A DNA stretch of 64,000 nucleotides from Bacteroidetes bacterium UBA4416 (GTDB lineage: Bacteria > Bacteroidota > Bacteroidia > B-17B0 > Aurantibacillaceae), in the NCBI GenBank assembly GCA_002390745.1, contig DGQK01000001.1:129701-193700 (forward strand). The letters are read 5' to 3'. Both the position numbers and the translations under genes were made by a program. Below are positions 9,336 through 17,180 of this stretch, piece by piece. Positions within the stretch are counted from its first letter, which is position 1. The number at the start of each line of letters is the position of its first letter. The notes under the pieces were generated by a model. It searched no databases. It was given only the letters and a program-made list of their open reading frames with translations, and was not told the origin of the DNA.

Positions 9336-9821
9336 CTAAGGCTTCGGTTCCGGCTTTTCCCGGAGCACAGAGTCTTTCCTGGCGGCATTCTTCCCATCAA
9401 TATCTTCATTAAGCCATGCTGCCTCATCTGCATGCCTGAAGACAAACTCATAGATATTTTTCCCGTTGGCATCTGTCACATACACCACAAGCCTGGTTGC
9501 GGTCAATTCTTTCACATGAAACGGTAAACGCAGATTATCGTTCGCCTACCTTAGAACCATCTTTTTGTGAGTGCTGTTTTCCCATTTCCAGGTATAGTGA
9601 TTTTCCGTTTTCCCATGATACCTCTGATTCAACAATGTTCCGTTTGGATAAAAAGTAAAGACAAAATTCTCATCAGAAGGCTTGTGAAGCAAGGTTTTTT
9701 TCTCATCCTGCCGTTTCTGGTATAAGTGCCAGGGCTTGGCGGTAAGCAAAGTCTGCGCCTTCACGACCAGACTACTGCACACCATAAGAAAGGCTGTAAG
9801 AAAAATCCCCCCGGGATTCAT
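9336..9821 (-). pseudogene. Lipocalin-like secreted protein gene interrupted by an in-frame TAG
   Basis: From ATG 9821 a signal peptide (MNPGGIFLTAFLMVCSSLVV, then KAQ) leads into a lipocalin-like beta sequence (FYPNGTLLNQRYHGKTENHY, then TWKW). The frame meets TAG at 9548-9546 after 91 residues, but the same frame then runs on for another 69 codons to TAG 9338-9336 with plausible sequence (LRLPFHVKELTATRLVVYVT and later YEFVFRHADEAAW). The two parts join without a gap into a product of about 160 residues, the length expected for such domains. This looks like a recent nonsense mutation, a sequencing error, or readthrough. The gene starts six bases after the ABC-F stop codon. Domain call is tentative; the interruption is seen directly. 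Confidence 0.65.
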
Positions 9822-9827
9822 GCCAAC

Positions 9828-11744
9828 CTATTCCTGCAATTCGAGCCAGCGCATGGATTTTTCATCGATGCTCTCCGACACCCGGTTGAATTCCTGAGAG
9901 GTCTTGCGGATCTCTTCGGCATCGGTAAGGCCGCCTGCCAGCAGGGCTTCCAGCTCCGCTTTTTTCTTTTCCAGCTGCTCCAGTTCTTTTTCCAGGGTTT
10001 CGAGCTCTTTCTGTTCTTTGAAAGAGAGCTTCTTTTTTTCCACAGTTGCTGCGGGTGTTGCAACCTGCAGAGGCGCCGTCTCTTCTTTTACCGGAGCGTT
10101 CTTGCCCTGTGCCGTTTGCTGCATTTCCTTCTCCGCTTCGTACTCCTGATCGTATTTCCACTGGCGGTATTCGCTGTAGTTGCCCGGAAAATCCTTCACC
10201 ACGCCTTTGCCTTCAAAAGCGAAAACGTGACCCACCAAACGGTCGAGGAAATAACGGTCGTGCGATACAATGAGCACACAGCCCTGGAATTCCAGCAGGA
10301 ACTCTTCCAGTGTTTGCAGGGTAATGATATCAAGGTCGTTGGTAGGCTCATCGAGGATGAGGAAGTTCGGATTCCGCACCAGTACCGTGAGCAGGTATAG
10401 CCTGCGCCGCTCGCCTCCGCTGAGCTTGCCCACGTGCCCGTATTGCACTGCCGGCGGAAAGTTGAAGCGCGTCAATAAGCCCGAAGCGCTGAGCGAGGTC
10501 CCGTTTGCCAAAGGGATAAACTCGGCGATGTCTTTCACGACCTCGATCACGCGTTTATCGTCTGCCACCTGGATGCCTTTCTGCGAGTAGTAGCCAAACA
10601 CAATGGTATCACCTACCGATACCGTTCCTCCGTCAGGCTTCTCCAATCCCTGCAGCATATTGATGAAAGTACTCTTCCCTACGCCGTTCGGCCCTACAAT
10701 CCCGATCTTTTCGCCTTTGATGAAGGTGTAGGAAAAGGGTTCCAGAATGCGCTTCTCGCCAAAGGATTTTTGCAGCTTATTCACTTCGATGATCTTGCTG
10801 CCGATGCGCTCTACTTTCACGCTCAGCTCAATCTTCTTCTCTATTTTTTTTGCACGCGCTTTGGCTTCTACTTCATAAAAAGCATCCACCCGCGATTTGG
10901 ACTTTGTGGTCCGGGCCCGAGGCTGCTTCCTTACCCACTCCAGCTCGCGCTTATACAGGTTGCGCGCCTTCTCCAGCTCGGAGGCTTCCATCGCTACGCG
11001 CTCCGCTTTCTTTTCCATGTAGTAGGCAAAATCGCCCCTGTATTCATACATCGTATGATCGTCGATCTCTATGATCTTATCACAAACCTCATCGAGGAAG
11101 TAACGGTCGTGCGTAACCAATAAAATGCTTTTCTTATAACTGTGCAGGTAATCTTCGAGCCATTCGATGACGCTCACATCGAGGTGGTTGGTAGGCTCAT
11201 CCATAATCAGCAAATCCGGCTCATTCAGGATTACCTGTGCCAGCGCCAGTCTTTTTTTCTGGCCACCGCTCAGGGTGCTTACTTTTTGTTGCAGGTCGTT
11301 CAGGCCAAGGTTCACGCATACCAGCTTCATCTGTGTTTCCACATCCCAGGCTTCGAGGTCGTTCATGCGGTTGGTGAGCACGTCGAGCTGATCCTCTGTC
11401 TTTTGGGTGGGATTGGCATAATGCGTTTCTACCAGCCGGGTGTAATCGATCGCGGTTTTTACTTTTTCGCTGTCGCCGGCATAGATGGTTTGCTCGATGG
11501 TATGAGCATCGTTCATCACCGGCTCCTGGCTAAGGAAAGAAACCCGCACATCCTTGCGGAACACGACCTCTCCGCTGTCGGGGATCTCTATGCCCTGAAG
11601 GATTTTGAACAGGGTGGATTTACCCGAACCGTTCTTGGCAATAAGGGCTACCTTATCGCCGTAATTGATCCCGAAATTGATGTTTTTAAACAGGACTTTA
11701 TCGCCAAAACTTTTACTTAACTGATTAACGGAAAGAAGATTCAT
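9828..11744 (-). CDS. ABC-F family ATPase (Uup/EttA-type)
   Basis: The 638-residue soluble protein has two ABC ATPase domains and no membrane helices. Domain 1 has Walker A IAKNGSGKST (about 36-45), signature LSGGQKKR and Walker B LLIMDEPTNHLD. Domain 2 has GPNGVGKST, LSGGERRR and FLILDEPTNDLD. Between them lies the charged P-site tRNA interaction linker typical of ABC-F proteins. A C-terminal basic/acidic coiled coil (about 565-635) as in Uup suggests DNA or ribosome binding. ABC-F proteins act on the ribosome during translation stress or antibiotic exposure. The exact subfamily is not certain. Confidence 0.92.
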   Translation of the reverse strand: MNLLSVNQLSKSFGDKVLFKNINFGINYGDKVALIAKNGSGKSTLFKILQGIEIPDSGEVVFRKDVRVSFLSQEPVMNDAHTIEQTIYAGDSEKVKTAIDYTRLVETHYANPTQKTEDQLDVLTNRMNDLEAWDVETQMKLVCVNLGLNDLQQKVSTLSGGQKKRLALAQVILNEPDLLIMDEPTNHLDVSVIEWLEDYLHSYKKSILLVTHDRYFLDEVCDKIIEIDDHTMYEYRGDFAYYMEKKAERVAMEASELEKARNLYKRELEWVRKQPRARTTKSKSRVDAFYEVEAKARAKKIEKKIELSVKVERIGSKIIEVNKLQKSFGEKRILEPFSYTFIKGEKIGIVGPNGVGKSTFINMLQGLEKPDGGTVSVGDTIVFGYYSQKGIQVADDKRVIEVVKDIAEFIPLANGTSLSASGLLTRFNFPPAVQYGHVGKLSGGERRRLYLLTVLVRNPNFLILDEPTNDLDIITLQTLEEFLLEFQGCVLIVSHDRYFLDRLVGHVFAFEGKGVVKDFPGNYSEYRQWKYDQEYEAEKEMQQTAQGKNAPVKEETAPLQVATPAATVEKKKLSFKEQKELETLEKELEQLEKKKAELEALLAGGLTDAEEIRKTSQEFNRVSESIDEKSMRWLELQE

Positions 11745-11812
11745 TATTTAAGTTGCTTTAACCGCAGAGGCTGCAAAGGACAATCGCCGGGAGCGCAAAG
11801 GGTATTTTTATA

Positions 11813-12616
11813 TTAGTGTTTAATGTTTTTTTCAATGAGGTACCTGAGCTTATCGCGGTTCAGGTTTGAGTTGATCTCTCCTTTTTCGGTGAGTGAAACG
11901 GCGCCTGTTTGCTCGGACACGGTAATGGCCAGGGCGTCGGTGGTTTCGGTAATACCCACTGCTGCGCGGTGACGCATGCCGAAATTCGATGGAAAGTTCT
12001 CTTTTTCTGTCACGGGGAGCACGCACCGGGCCGCTACAATGCGGTTGTCTTTGATGATCACGGCACCGTCGTGCATGGGGCTGTTCTTATAAAAGATGTT
12101 TTCCAGCATTTTGTCTGTGAGCGCAGAATCTACGGTTTCACCGGTATTGACATAAAATTTGAGGTCCGATTTGCGGGCGATCACGATCAGCGCGCCGGTT
12201 TTCGACTCACTCATATTGAAACAGGCATTGATCACGGCATCCACATCCAGGGTGAACGCGTTAGAAGAGCCTACCCGCTTGGCAAAACTGAATACGTTGC
12301 GCCAGTTGTTGTTTTTCAGAAAATCGTTGGAGCCGATGTAGAGCAGGAATTTACGGATCTCCTGCTGGAACACCACCATGATGGCAATAACGCCCACATT
12401 GATGAACTTTCCGAGAATGGACCCGAGCATGTCGAATTCAAAGGCCCTGACAATGATCCAGAAAATATAGATGGACGCAAGGCCGATAAAAATATTGACG
12501 GCTGCCGTGCCCTTTACCATTTTATATAACTGATAGAGCATCACTGCCACCAGGAAAATATCAATGGCATCGATGATCCCGAAAGACAGGAATAATATGT
12601 AAAGTGGCGTCAGCAC
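11813..12616 (-). CDS. dacA: Membrane diadenylate cyclase (c-di-AMP synthase, CdaA/DacA type)
   Basis: The 267-residue protein begins with three hydrophobic helices (about 8-28, 40-57, 72-86) and continues into a DisA_N cyclase domain with the catalytic motifs DGA (183-185, MHDGAVII) and RHR (215-217, MRHRAAVG). It condenses two ATP into cyclic di-AMP, a messenger for envelope, potassium and osmotic control. The only suitable start is GTG 12616; it lies five bases after a TATCTTTG promoter element, so the message may be leaderless. No glmM or ybbR-like gene is adjacent here. Assignment is strong. Confidence 0.94.
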   Translation of the reverse strand: MLTPLYILFLSFGIIDAIDIFLVAVMLYQLYKMVKGTAAVNIFIGLASIYIFWIIVRAFEFDMLGSILGKFINVGVIAIMVVFQQEIRKFLLYIGSNDFLKNNNWRNVFSFAKRVGSSNAFTLDVDAVINACFNMSESKTGALIVIARKSDLKFYVNTGETVDSALTDKMLENIFYKNSPMHDGAVIIKDNRIVAARCVLPVTEKENFPSNFGMRHRAAVGITETTDALAITVSEQTGAVSLTEKGEINSNLNRDKLRYLIEKNIKH

Positions 12617-12621
12617 AGCCT

Positions 12622-12629
12622 CAAAGATA
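12622..12629 (-). promoter_or_regulatory. Putative -7 element (TATCTTTG) for dacA
   Basis: The minus strand reads TATCTTTG, a perfect TAnnTTTG match, five bases before the GTG start of dacA. It supports a leaderless transcript and the GTG choice. No clear -33 element is visible. Confidence 0.45.
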
Positions 12630-12831
12630 CTAATTTAGCCGGGTTTTCATACATGCGGGCTATATATCCGGCCGGGCGGGTACTGACCGGACATGACAAT
12701 ACAAAACAGCCTCGCAGGCAAATCCTAAAAGGCACTGCCTGGCAGCAGCCAAATCAAAAAAACTGAGCTATTTTATTGTATTTTTGAGCTGCCGGCCTGT
12801 GACGGAACGCACCGCTTAAAAGAATAAACAT

Positions 12832-13599
12832 ATGGAACAAAACAGCATATACGAGCTTTTTTTCAAATTCCTGATGCAATACCGGTTCGATGAAAAGAAC
12901 CTCGACTACTCCGTCATTCCCAGGCACATTGCCTCCCTGCAGGCCTTATCCGACGTCAGTAATTCAGGGGTCAGCATTTTTGATATCAATAAGAAACAGG
13001 TGATCTTTTTTTCACCCAATTTCGGAAAGCTTTTAGGCTATGTGCCCTCTGAGTTTGAAGAGCTGAACCACCAGTTCTTTGATAGTAAAATCCACCCCGA
13101 AGAAAAGCATCAGCTGGCCCTGAATGGCATCTCCATCCTGAAAATGTTCAATGCTTTTTCGAATGATGAAAAGCTCAACCACAAAGCTGTTTACGAATAC
13201 CGGATGCTCAACTCCGAAAACAACTACATACGCCTTGTAGAACAATACCAGATGCTGGAGCTCGACAAGACAGGCCAGGTGTGGCTGATGTTCAGTATAG
13301 TGGACATCTCTCCTAACCAGGAGGAGAACAGCCCTGTCAAGTGCCAGCTATTGAATTTCAGAACCGGCAATTTTATTCCATTTGAAACGAATCAGAAAGC
13401 GGAACTGGATTTAACCAAACGGGAGCTGGAAATTTTAAAACTGGTGAAACAAGGTTACTTAAGCAAGGAGATCTCCGATAAGCTGTCTATCAGTGTGCAT
13501 ACCGTGAACACTCACCGCCAGCGCTTCCTGGAAAAACTGGGCGCCAACAATTCCTTCGAGGCTGTCATCTTCGCCTCAAAATACGGCTTGCTGGAATAG
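12832..13599 (+). CDS. PAS domain-containing LuxR-family transcriptional regulator
   Basis: The 255-residue protein carries a PAS-like sensor region (about 38-165, with SGVSIFDINKKQVIFFSPNF and the LGYVPSEFEEL helix) and a C-terminal LuxR/GerE helix-turn-helix (about 190-255: LTKRELEILKLVKQGYLSKE, then ISDKLSISVHTVNTHRQRFL). There is no receiver domain and no signal peptide. The PAS domain probably binds a small ligand or partner. The gene is followed by an 18-base palindrome and a TonB receptor gene on the same strand, which may be its target. Two-domain architecture is clear; the ligand is not. Confidence 0.9.
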   Translation: MEQNSIYELFFKFLMQYRFDEKNLDYSVIPRHIASLQALSDVSNSGVSIFDINKKQVIFFSPNFGKLLGYVPSEFEELNHQFFDSKIHPEEKHQLALNGISILKMFNAFSNDEKLNHKAVYEYRMLNSENNYIRLVEQYQMLELDKTGQVWLMFSIVDISPNQEENSPVKCQLLNFRTGNFIPFETNQKAELDLTKRELEILKLVKQGYLSKEISDKLSISVHTVNTHRQRFLEKLGANNSFEAVIFASKYGLLE

Positions 13600-13601
13600 G
13601 G

Positions 13602-13619
13602 ATACTGATAAATCAGTAT
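13602..13619. promoter_or_regulatory. 18-bp inverted repeat, candidate operator between regulator and TonB receptor
   Basis: ATACTGAT-AA-ATCAGTAT is a perfect 8-bp inverted repeat with a 2-bp centre. It lies two bases after the LuxR-family stop codon and 50 bases before the receptor start. LuxR-type HTH dimers bind inverted repeats of about this size, so it is a candidate operator. It is AT-rich and short, so it could also act as a weak hairpin. Confidence 0.45.
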
Positions 13620-13669
13620 TGTGTCAGCCGGGGCTTACAAAGACATTTGCGCTTTATAAACCTGAAACG

Positions 13670-16009
13670 ATGATACGCCCTTACTTTTTGCTGATTTCCG
13701 CTTTGGCCTTTGGAAGCTTACAGGCCCAACAACCCTTACAGTCTGTCAGAGGATCCGTGACAGACAATGCATCCCAGGCACCCGTAGCTTTTGCCAATGT
13801 GGTGCTGCTGAATACTCAACCCCTGCTCGGCAGTGTTACCGACAGCCTTGGCAATTTCCTGATTGCCAATGTCCCCCTGGGGCGCTATGATGTAAAGATC
13901 AGCTGCGTTGGTTATGAGGATGCCCTTGTGCGTGAAGTGGTTGTTACTTCCGCCAAACAAAGCATCCTGACAATCCCGGTCAGGGAAAACTCCAGGATGC
14001 TTGAGGAGGTAACGATCAAGCCTAATGTCAACAAGGAGCAGACGCTTAATCCGATGGCAACGGTAAGCGCCAGGATGCTGAGTGTAGAGGAAGCCAGGCG
14101 CTATGCGGGCGGCTTCGACGATCCGGCGCGGCTGGCATCTGCATTTGCCGGAGTTACCGCGAACTCTGGCGTCAATGGCATCATGGTTAGAGGCAATGCT
14201 CCAAAATACCTTCAATGGAAAATGGAAGGTATCGAGATCCCCAACCCCAATCACTTCGGGGATTTAAAGGCTTTTGGCGGCGGCATACTGACGGGCTTAA
14301 GCAGCCAGATGCTGGCAAATTCCGATTTTTTCACGGGAGCTTTCCCGGCAGAATACAACAATGCGGTTTCCGGTGTTTTTGACATTTCGATGCGAAAAGG
14401 CAACAACGAAAAGAAAGAACGCACGATCCAGGTCGGTGTGGTTGGCGTAGAATATTCCGAAGAGGGCGCTTTCAAAAAAGGAGGGAAGGCTTCGTATTTA
14501 TACAACTACCGGAACTCCACACTGGCTTTGCTGGAGCCTCTCCTGCCGGAAAATGCGGAGAAAATAAAATACCAGGATCTGTCCTTCAAATTGAATTTCC
14601 CGACCAAAAAGGCAGGCGTCTTTTCGGTGTGGGGAATCGGCCTGCGGGACGGTGCAAGCGCCAAACCAAAAACGGACAGCCTGAAGTGGTTCTATAAGGA
14701 GGACAAACAAAAAAACGATATAAAACTTGACCTTGGTGCGGGCGGCTTAAGCCACCTGTATTTTTTCAACAACAACACTTATCTGAAAACGACCCTGGCG
14801 GCAACGGGCAGCTCCACCAACTGGAAAACGGAAACACTGAATTCCAGGCTTGAGCTGACACCCTACAGCAACATCGCCTACACCTACTGGAATTACGTGC
14901 TGTCTTCTTTCGTCAATAAAAAGATCAGCGCCCGCCACACCAACAGAACCGGATTCTCTGCCACCCGGATGATGTACAACATCCAACTGAACAACTCTTT
15001 AAAAGCAGGGGATGCCCCGACGGAGATTGTAAACTCAGGCGGAAACAGCACATTGCTGGCTGCCTACAGCAGCTCTGCTTTCCATCTAACCCATACGCTG
15101 TTGATGACGATCGGCATAAACGGCCAGTTTTTCACCCTCAACAAGCATTACACCATTGAGCCAAGAATCGCCTTCCGCCAGGCTATCGGCCGCAGGCATT
15201 CCATCGGCCTGGGCTATGGCCTGCACAGCCGCCTGGAGAATCTGAATTTCTATTATAACAATTCCCTGACAAGCGGCGAAAAAGCCGTCAACAAAAACCT
15301 TGATTTCACTAAGGCGCATCATTTCGTACTGAGTTACGACTGGAGTGTCAGTCCATTGGTGCACATCAGGGTCGAGCCTTATTACCAGCAGCTCTTTTCG
15401 GTACCCGTTGTCCGGAACAGCTCAACCTCTTTCATCAATCTTCAAAGCGACTGGTTTTTTGCCGAAAAGCTGGAAAATACCGGAGAAGGCAGGAATTACG
15501 GCATCGACTTTAGCCTGGAAAAATACATGTCAAAAGGCTACTATTACCTGCTCACCGCCTCCGTTTTCGATGCCAGCTACAAAGGCGGGGATGGTATCTG
15601 GCGCGCGTCGAGGTTCAACAGGAACTACGTGTTCAACTTCCTGATCGGCAAAGAATGGCAGGTCGGCAAAAGCAAGCAGAATACCTTCAGCTTAAACATG
15701 CGCGTCAGCTACCAGGGCGGCAACCGCTATTCGCCGGTAAATGAAACGGCGAGCTACCTGGCCAGGGATGTCGTGTATGATGAAAGCAGGGCCTTTTCCC
15801 TGCAGGCCGATCCTCTCACCAATGTGCACGTTACGGCCAGCTACAGGATCAACCGGAAAAAAAGCGCCCACGAATTCGCGCTAAAAGTGCTGAATGCTAC
15901 CGGCCAGGCTGATTTCTACGGCTATAAATACAACCTGGTGAAAAACACCATCGACAAGGATGAAACCTCCGTTGTCATCCCCAATCTGAGTTACCGGATA
16001 GAGTTTTAA
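13670..16009 (+). CDS. TonB-dependent receptor with carboxypeptidase-regulatory-like domain
   Basis: The start chosen is ATG 13670, where a signal peptide begins (MIRPYFLLISALAFGSLQAQ); an upstream alternative start only adds an unlikely leader. The 779-residue product has a CarboxypepD_reg-like domain (about 25-110), a plug region (about 125-245, including DDPARLASAFAGVTANSGVN and IMVRGNAPKYLQWKMEGIEI) and an outer-membrane beta barrel ending in aromatic phenylalanine (NLSYRIEF). This barrel type lacks a SusD partner gene, arguing against a classical polysaccharide-utilisation locus. It follows a LuxR-family gene and precedes a secreted serine hydrolase. Imported substrate unknown. Confidence 0.9.
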   Translation: MIRPYFLLISALAFGSLQAQQPLQSVRGSVTDNASQAPVAFANVVLLNTQPLLGSVTDSLGNFLIANVPLGRYDVKISCVGYEDALVREVVVTSAKQSILTIPVRENSRMLEEVTIKPNVNKEQTLNPMATVSARMLSVEEARRYAGGFDDPARLASAFAGVTANSGVNGIMVRGNAPKYLQWKMEGIEIPNPNHFGDLKAFGGGILTGLSSQMLANSDFFTGAFPAEYNNAVSGVFDISMRKGNNEKKERTIQVGVVGVEYSEEGAFKKGGKASYLYNYRNSTLALLEPLLPENAEKIKYQDLSFKLNFPTKKAGVFSVWGIGLRDGASAKPKTDSLKWFYKEDKQKNDIKLDLGAGGLSHLYFFNNNTYLKTTLAATGSSTNWKTETLNSRLELTPYSNIAYTYWNYVLSSFVNKKISARHTNRTGFSATRMMYNIQLNNSLKAGDAPTEIVNSGGNSTLLAAYSSSAFHLTHTLLMTIGINGQFFTLNKHYTIEPRIAFRQAIGRRHSIGLGYGLHSRLENLNFYYNNSLTSGEKAVNKNLDFTKAHHFVLSYDWSVSPLVHIRVEPYYQQLFSVPVVRNSSTSFINLQSDWFFAEKLENTGEGRNYGIDFSLEKYMSKGYYYLLTASVFDASYKGGDGIWRASRFNRNYVFNFLIGKEWQVGKSKQNTFSLNMRVSYQGGNRYSPVNETASYLARDVVYDESRAFSLQADPLTNVHVTASYRINRKKSAHEFALKVLNATGQADFYGYKYNLVKNTIDKDETSVVIPNLSYRIEF

Positions 16010-16070
16010 TGCCGGGCTTCGCTATGAAGCTAAAATACTTTTATATTCATGGCGAAGAAAATACAGGAAA

Positions 16071-17150
16071 ATGAGAAAACTAACGACCTTATTGTTTTTG
16101 GGTGCTTCGATAGCGGCCTTTTGCCAACGGACTGTCCGCTTTGCAGACTCTATCAGAAACGTCTATCACATCCCTGAAATCAGCTATGCTGTAGCGAACA
16201 GCAAGGCCATCCCTGAAATTGCAGCACTGGGAAAACATTCCGTTAATCTTCCGGACACAGCCAGCCTCAACGACAGGTTCCACATCGGCTCAAATACCAA
16301 AGCGATGACGGCTTTCATGATTGCCAGGTATGTTGAAAAGGGACAGCTATCATGGACCACGCCATTCTTTGAGATCTTCCCGGAGTGGAAAGACAGCTCC
16401 CGAAAAGAATATGATCAGATTACCTTGCAGGATTTGCTTTCAAACAGGGCAAGGCTACAGGCCTTCCAGGGCGAAGATGATCCGGTGATCCCCGCATTCA
16501 AGGGAACGCCCCAGGAAAAAAGAAAAGCCTTCGGCAGGTTTGTGCTGACGCTGGCGCCGGTGGAGCCCGACAGTGTTCATCCATTCAGCTATTCCAACGC
16601 CGGCTATACCCTGGCGGCCTTAATGCTGGAAAAGGTGACTCATAAGAGCTGGGAACAATTAGTGGAAAAGGTATTCAACCGCGACCTAAAGCTGGGAGTG
16701 AAACTTTCCTGGCCGGAAAATCAAAAAGCAAAGGACACCTGGGGGCATTCCACTGAGAATGGCAAATTAGTGCCGGTGCCATCAAGCGTTAGTTCTCAGC
16801 TCGACTATACAGAGCCGGCAGGGGACATCAACATCAGGCTAAAGGACTATGCCAGGTTCATCCAGATGAATATCCGGGGGCTTGAGGGACAGTCGGACTA
16901 CCTGAGCGCAAAAACATACCAGTTCATCCATAAAGGAATCCCCGGCTATTCGCTGGGATGGTATAATATCTATGAAAACGGCAAGGAGCTTTCGACGCAT
17001 GCGGGTACAGCAGAAACGTATTACACACTGGTTCATATCGACAGGATCAAAGGCATCGCCTATATCATTTTCACCAACTCCTTCAATCCGGAAACACAGC
17101 AGGGCGTAAGGCTTTTGATGCGTAAGCTTAAAGAGAACTATGGCAGCTGA
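16071..17150 (+). CDS. Secreted serine hydrolase of the class C beta-lactamase/penicillin-binding family
   Basis: The 359-residue protein has a signal peptide (cleavage near AAFCQ) and the serine beta-lactamase-like fold. The catalytic tetrad S74-N-T-K77, the Y174-S-N176 motif (PFSYSNAGYTLA) and a late THAGTAETYY segment in place of the KTG box are visible. Such proteins are more often esterases or D-amino-acid peptidases than true beta-lactamases. It lies 61 bases behind the TonB receptor, and a TACTTTTA element at 16036-16043 could give it its own promoter. A second relative with a sorting domain lies at 33071-34384. Function beyond serine hydrolase is not deducible. Confidence 0.85.
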   Translation: MRKLTTLLFLGASIAAFCQRTVRFADSIRNVYHIPEISYAVANSKAIPEIAALGKHSVNLPDTASLNDRFHIGSNTKAMTAFMIARYVEKGQLSWTTPFFEIFPEWKDSSRKEYDQITLQDLLSNRARLQAFQGEDDPVIPAFKGTPQEKRKAFGRFVLTLAPVEPDSVHPFSYSNAGYTLAALMLEKVTHKSWEQLVEKVFNRDLKLGVKLSWPENQKAKDTWGHSTENGKLVPVPSSVSSQLDYTEPAGDINIRLKDYARFIQMNIRGLEGQSDYLSAKTYQFIHKGIPGYSLGWYNIYENGKELSTHAGTAETYYTLVHIDRIKGIAYIIFTNSFNPETQQGVRLLMRKLKENYGS

Positions 17151-17180
17151 GGCGCCGTATAGCGCAAGCCGTGATTTTTG

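Noticed and set aside
16071..17150. True beta-lactamase resistance gene
   Set aside because: The SxxK and YxN motifs are shared by esterases and peptidases of the family, and the KTG box is not standard, so a resistance role is not supported.
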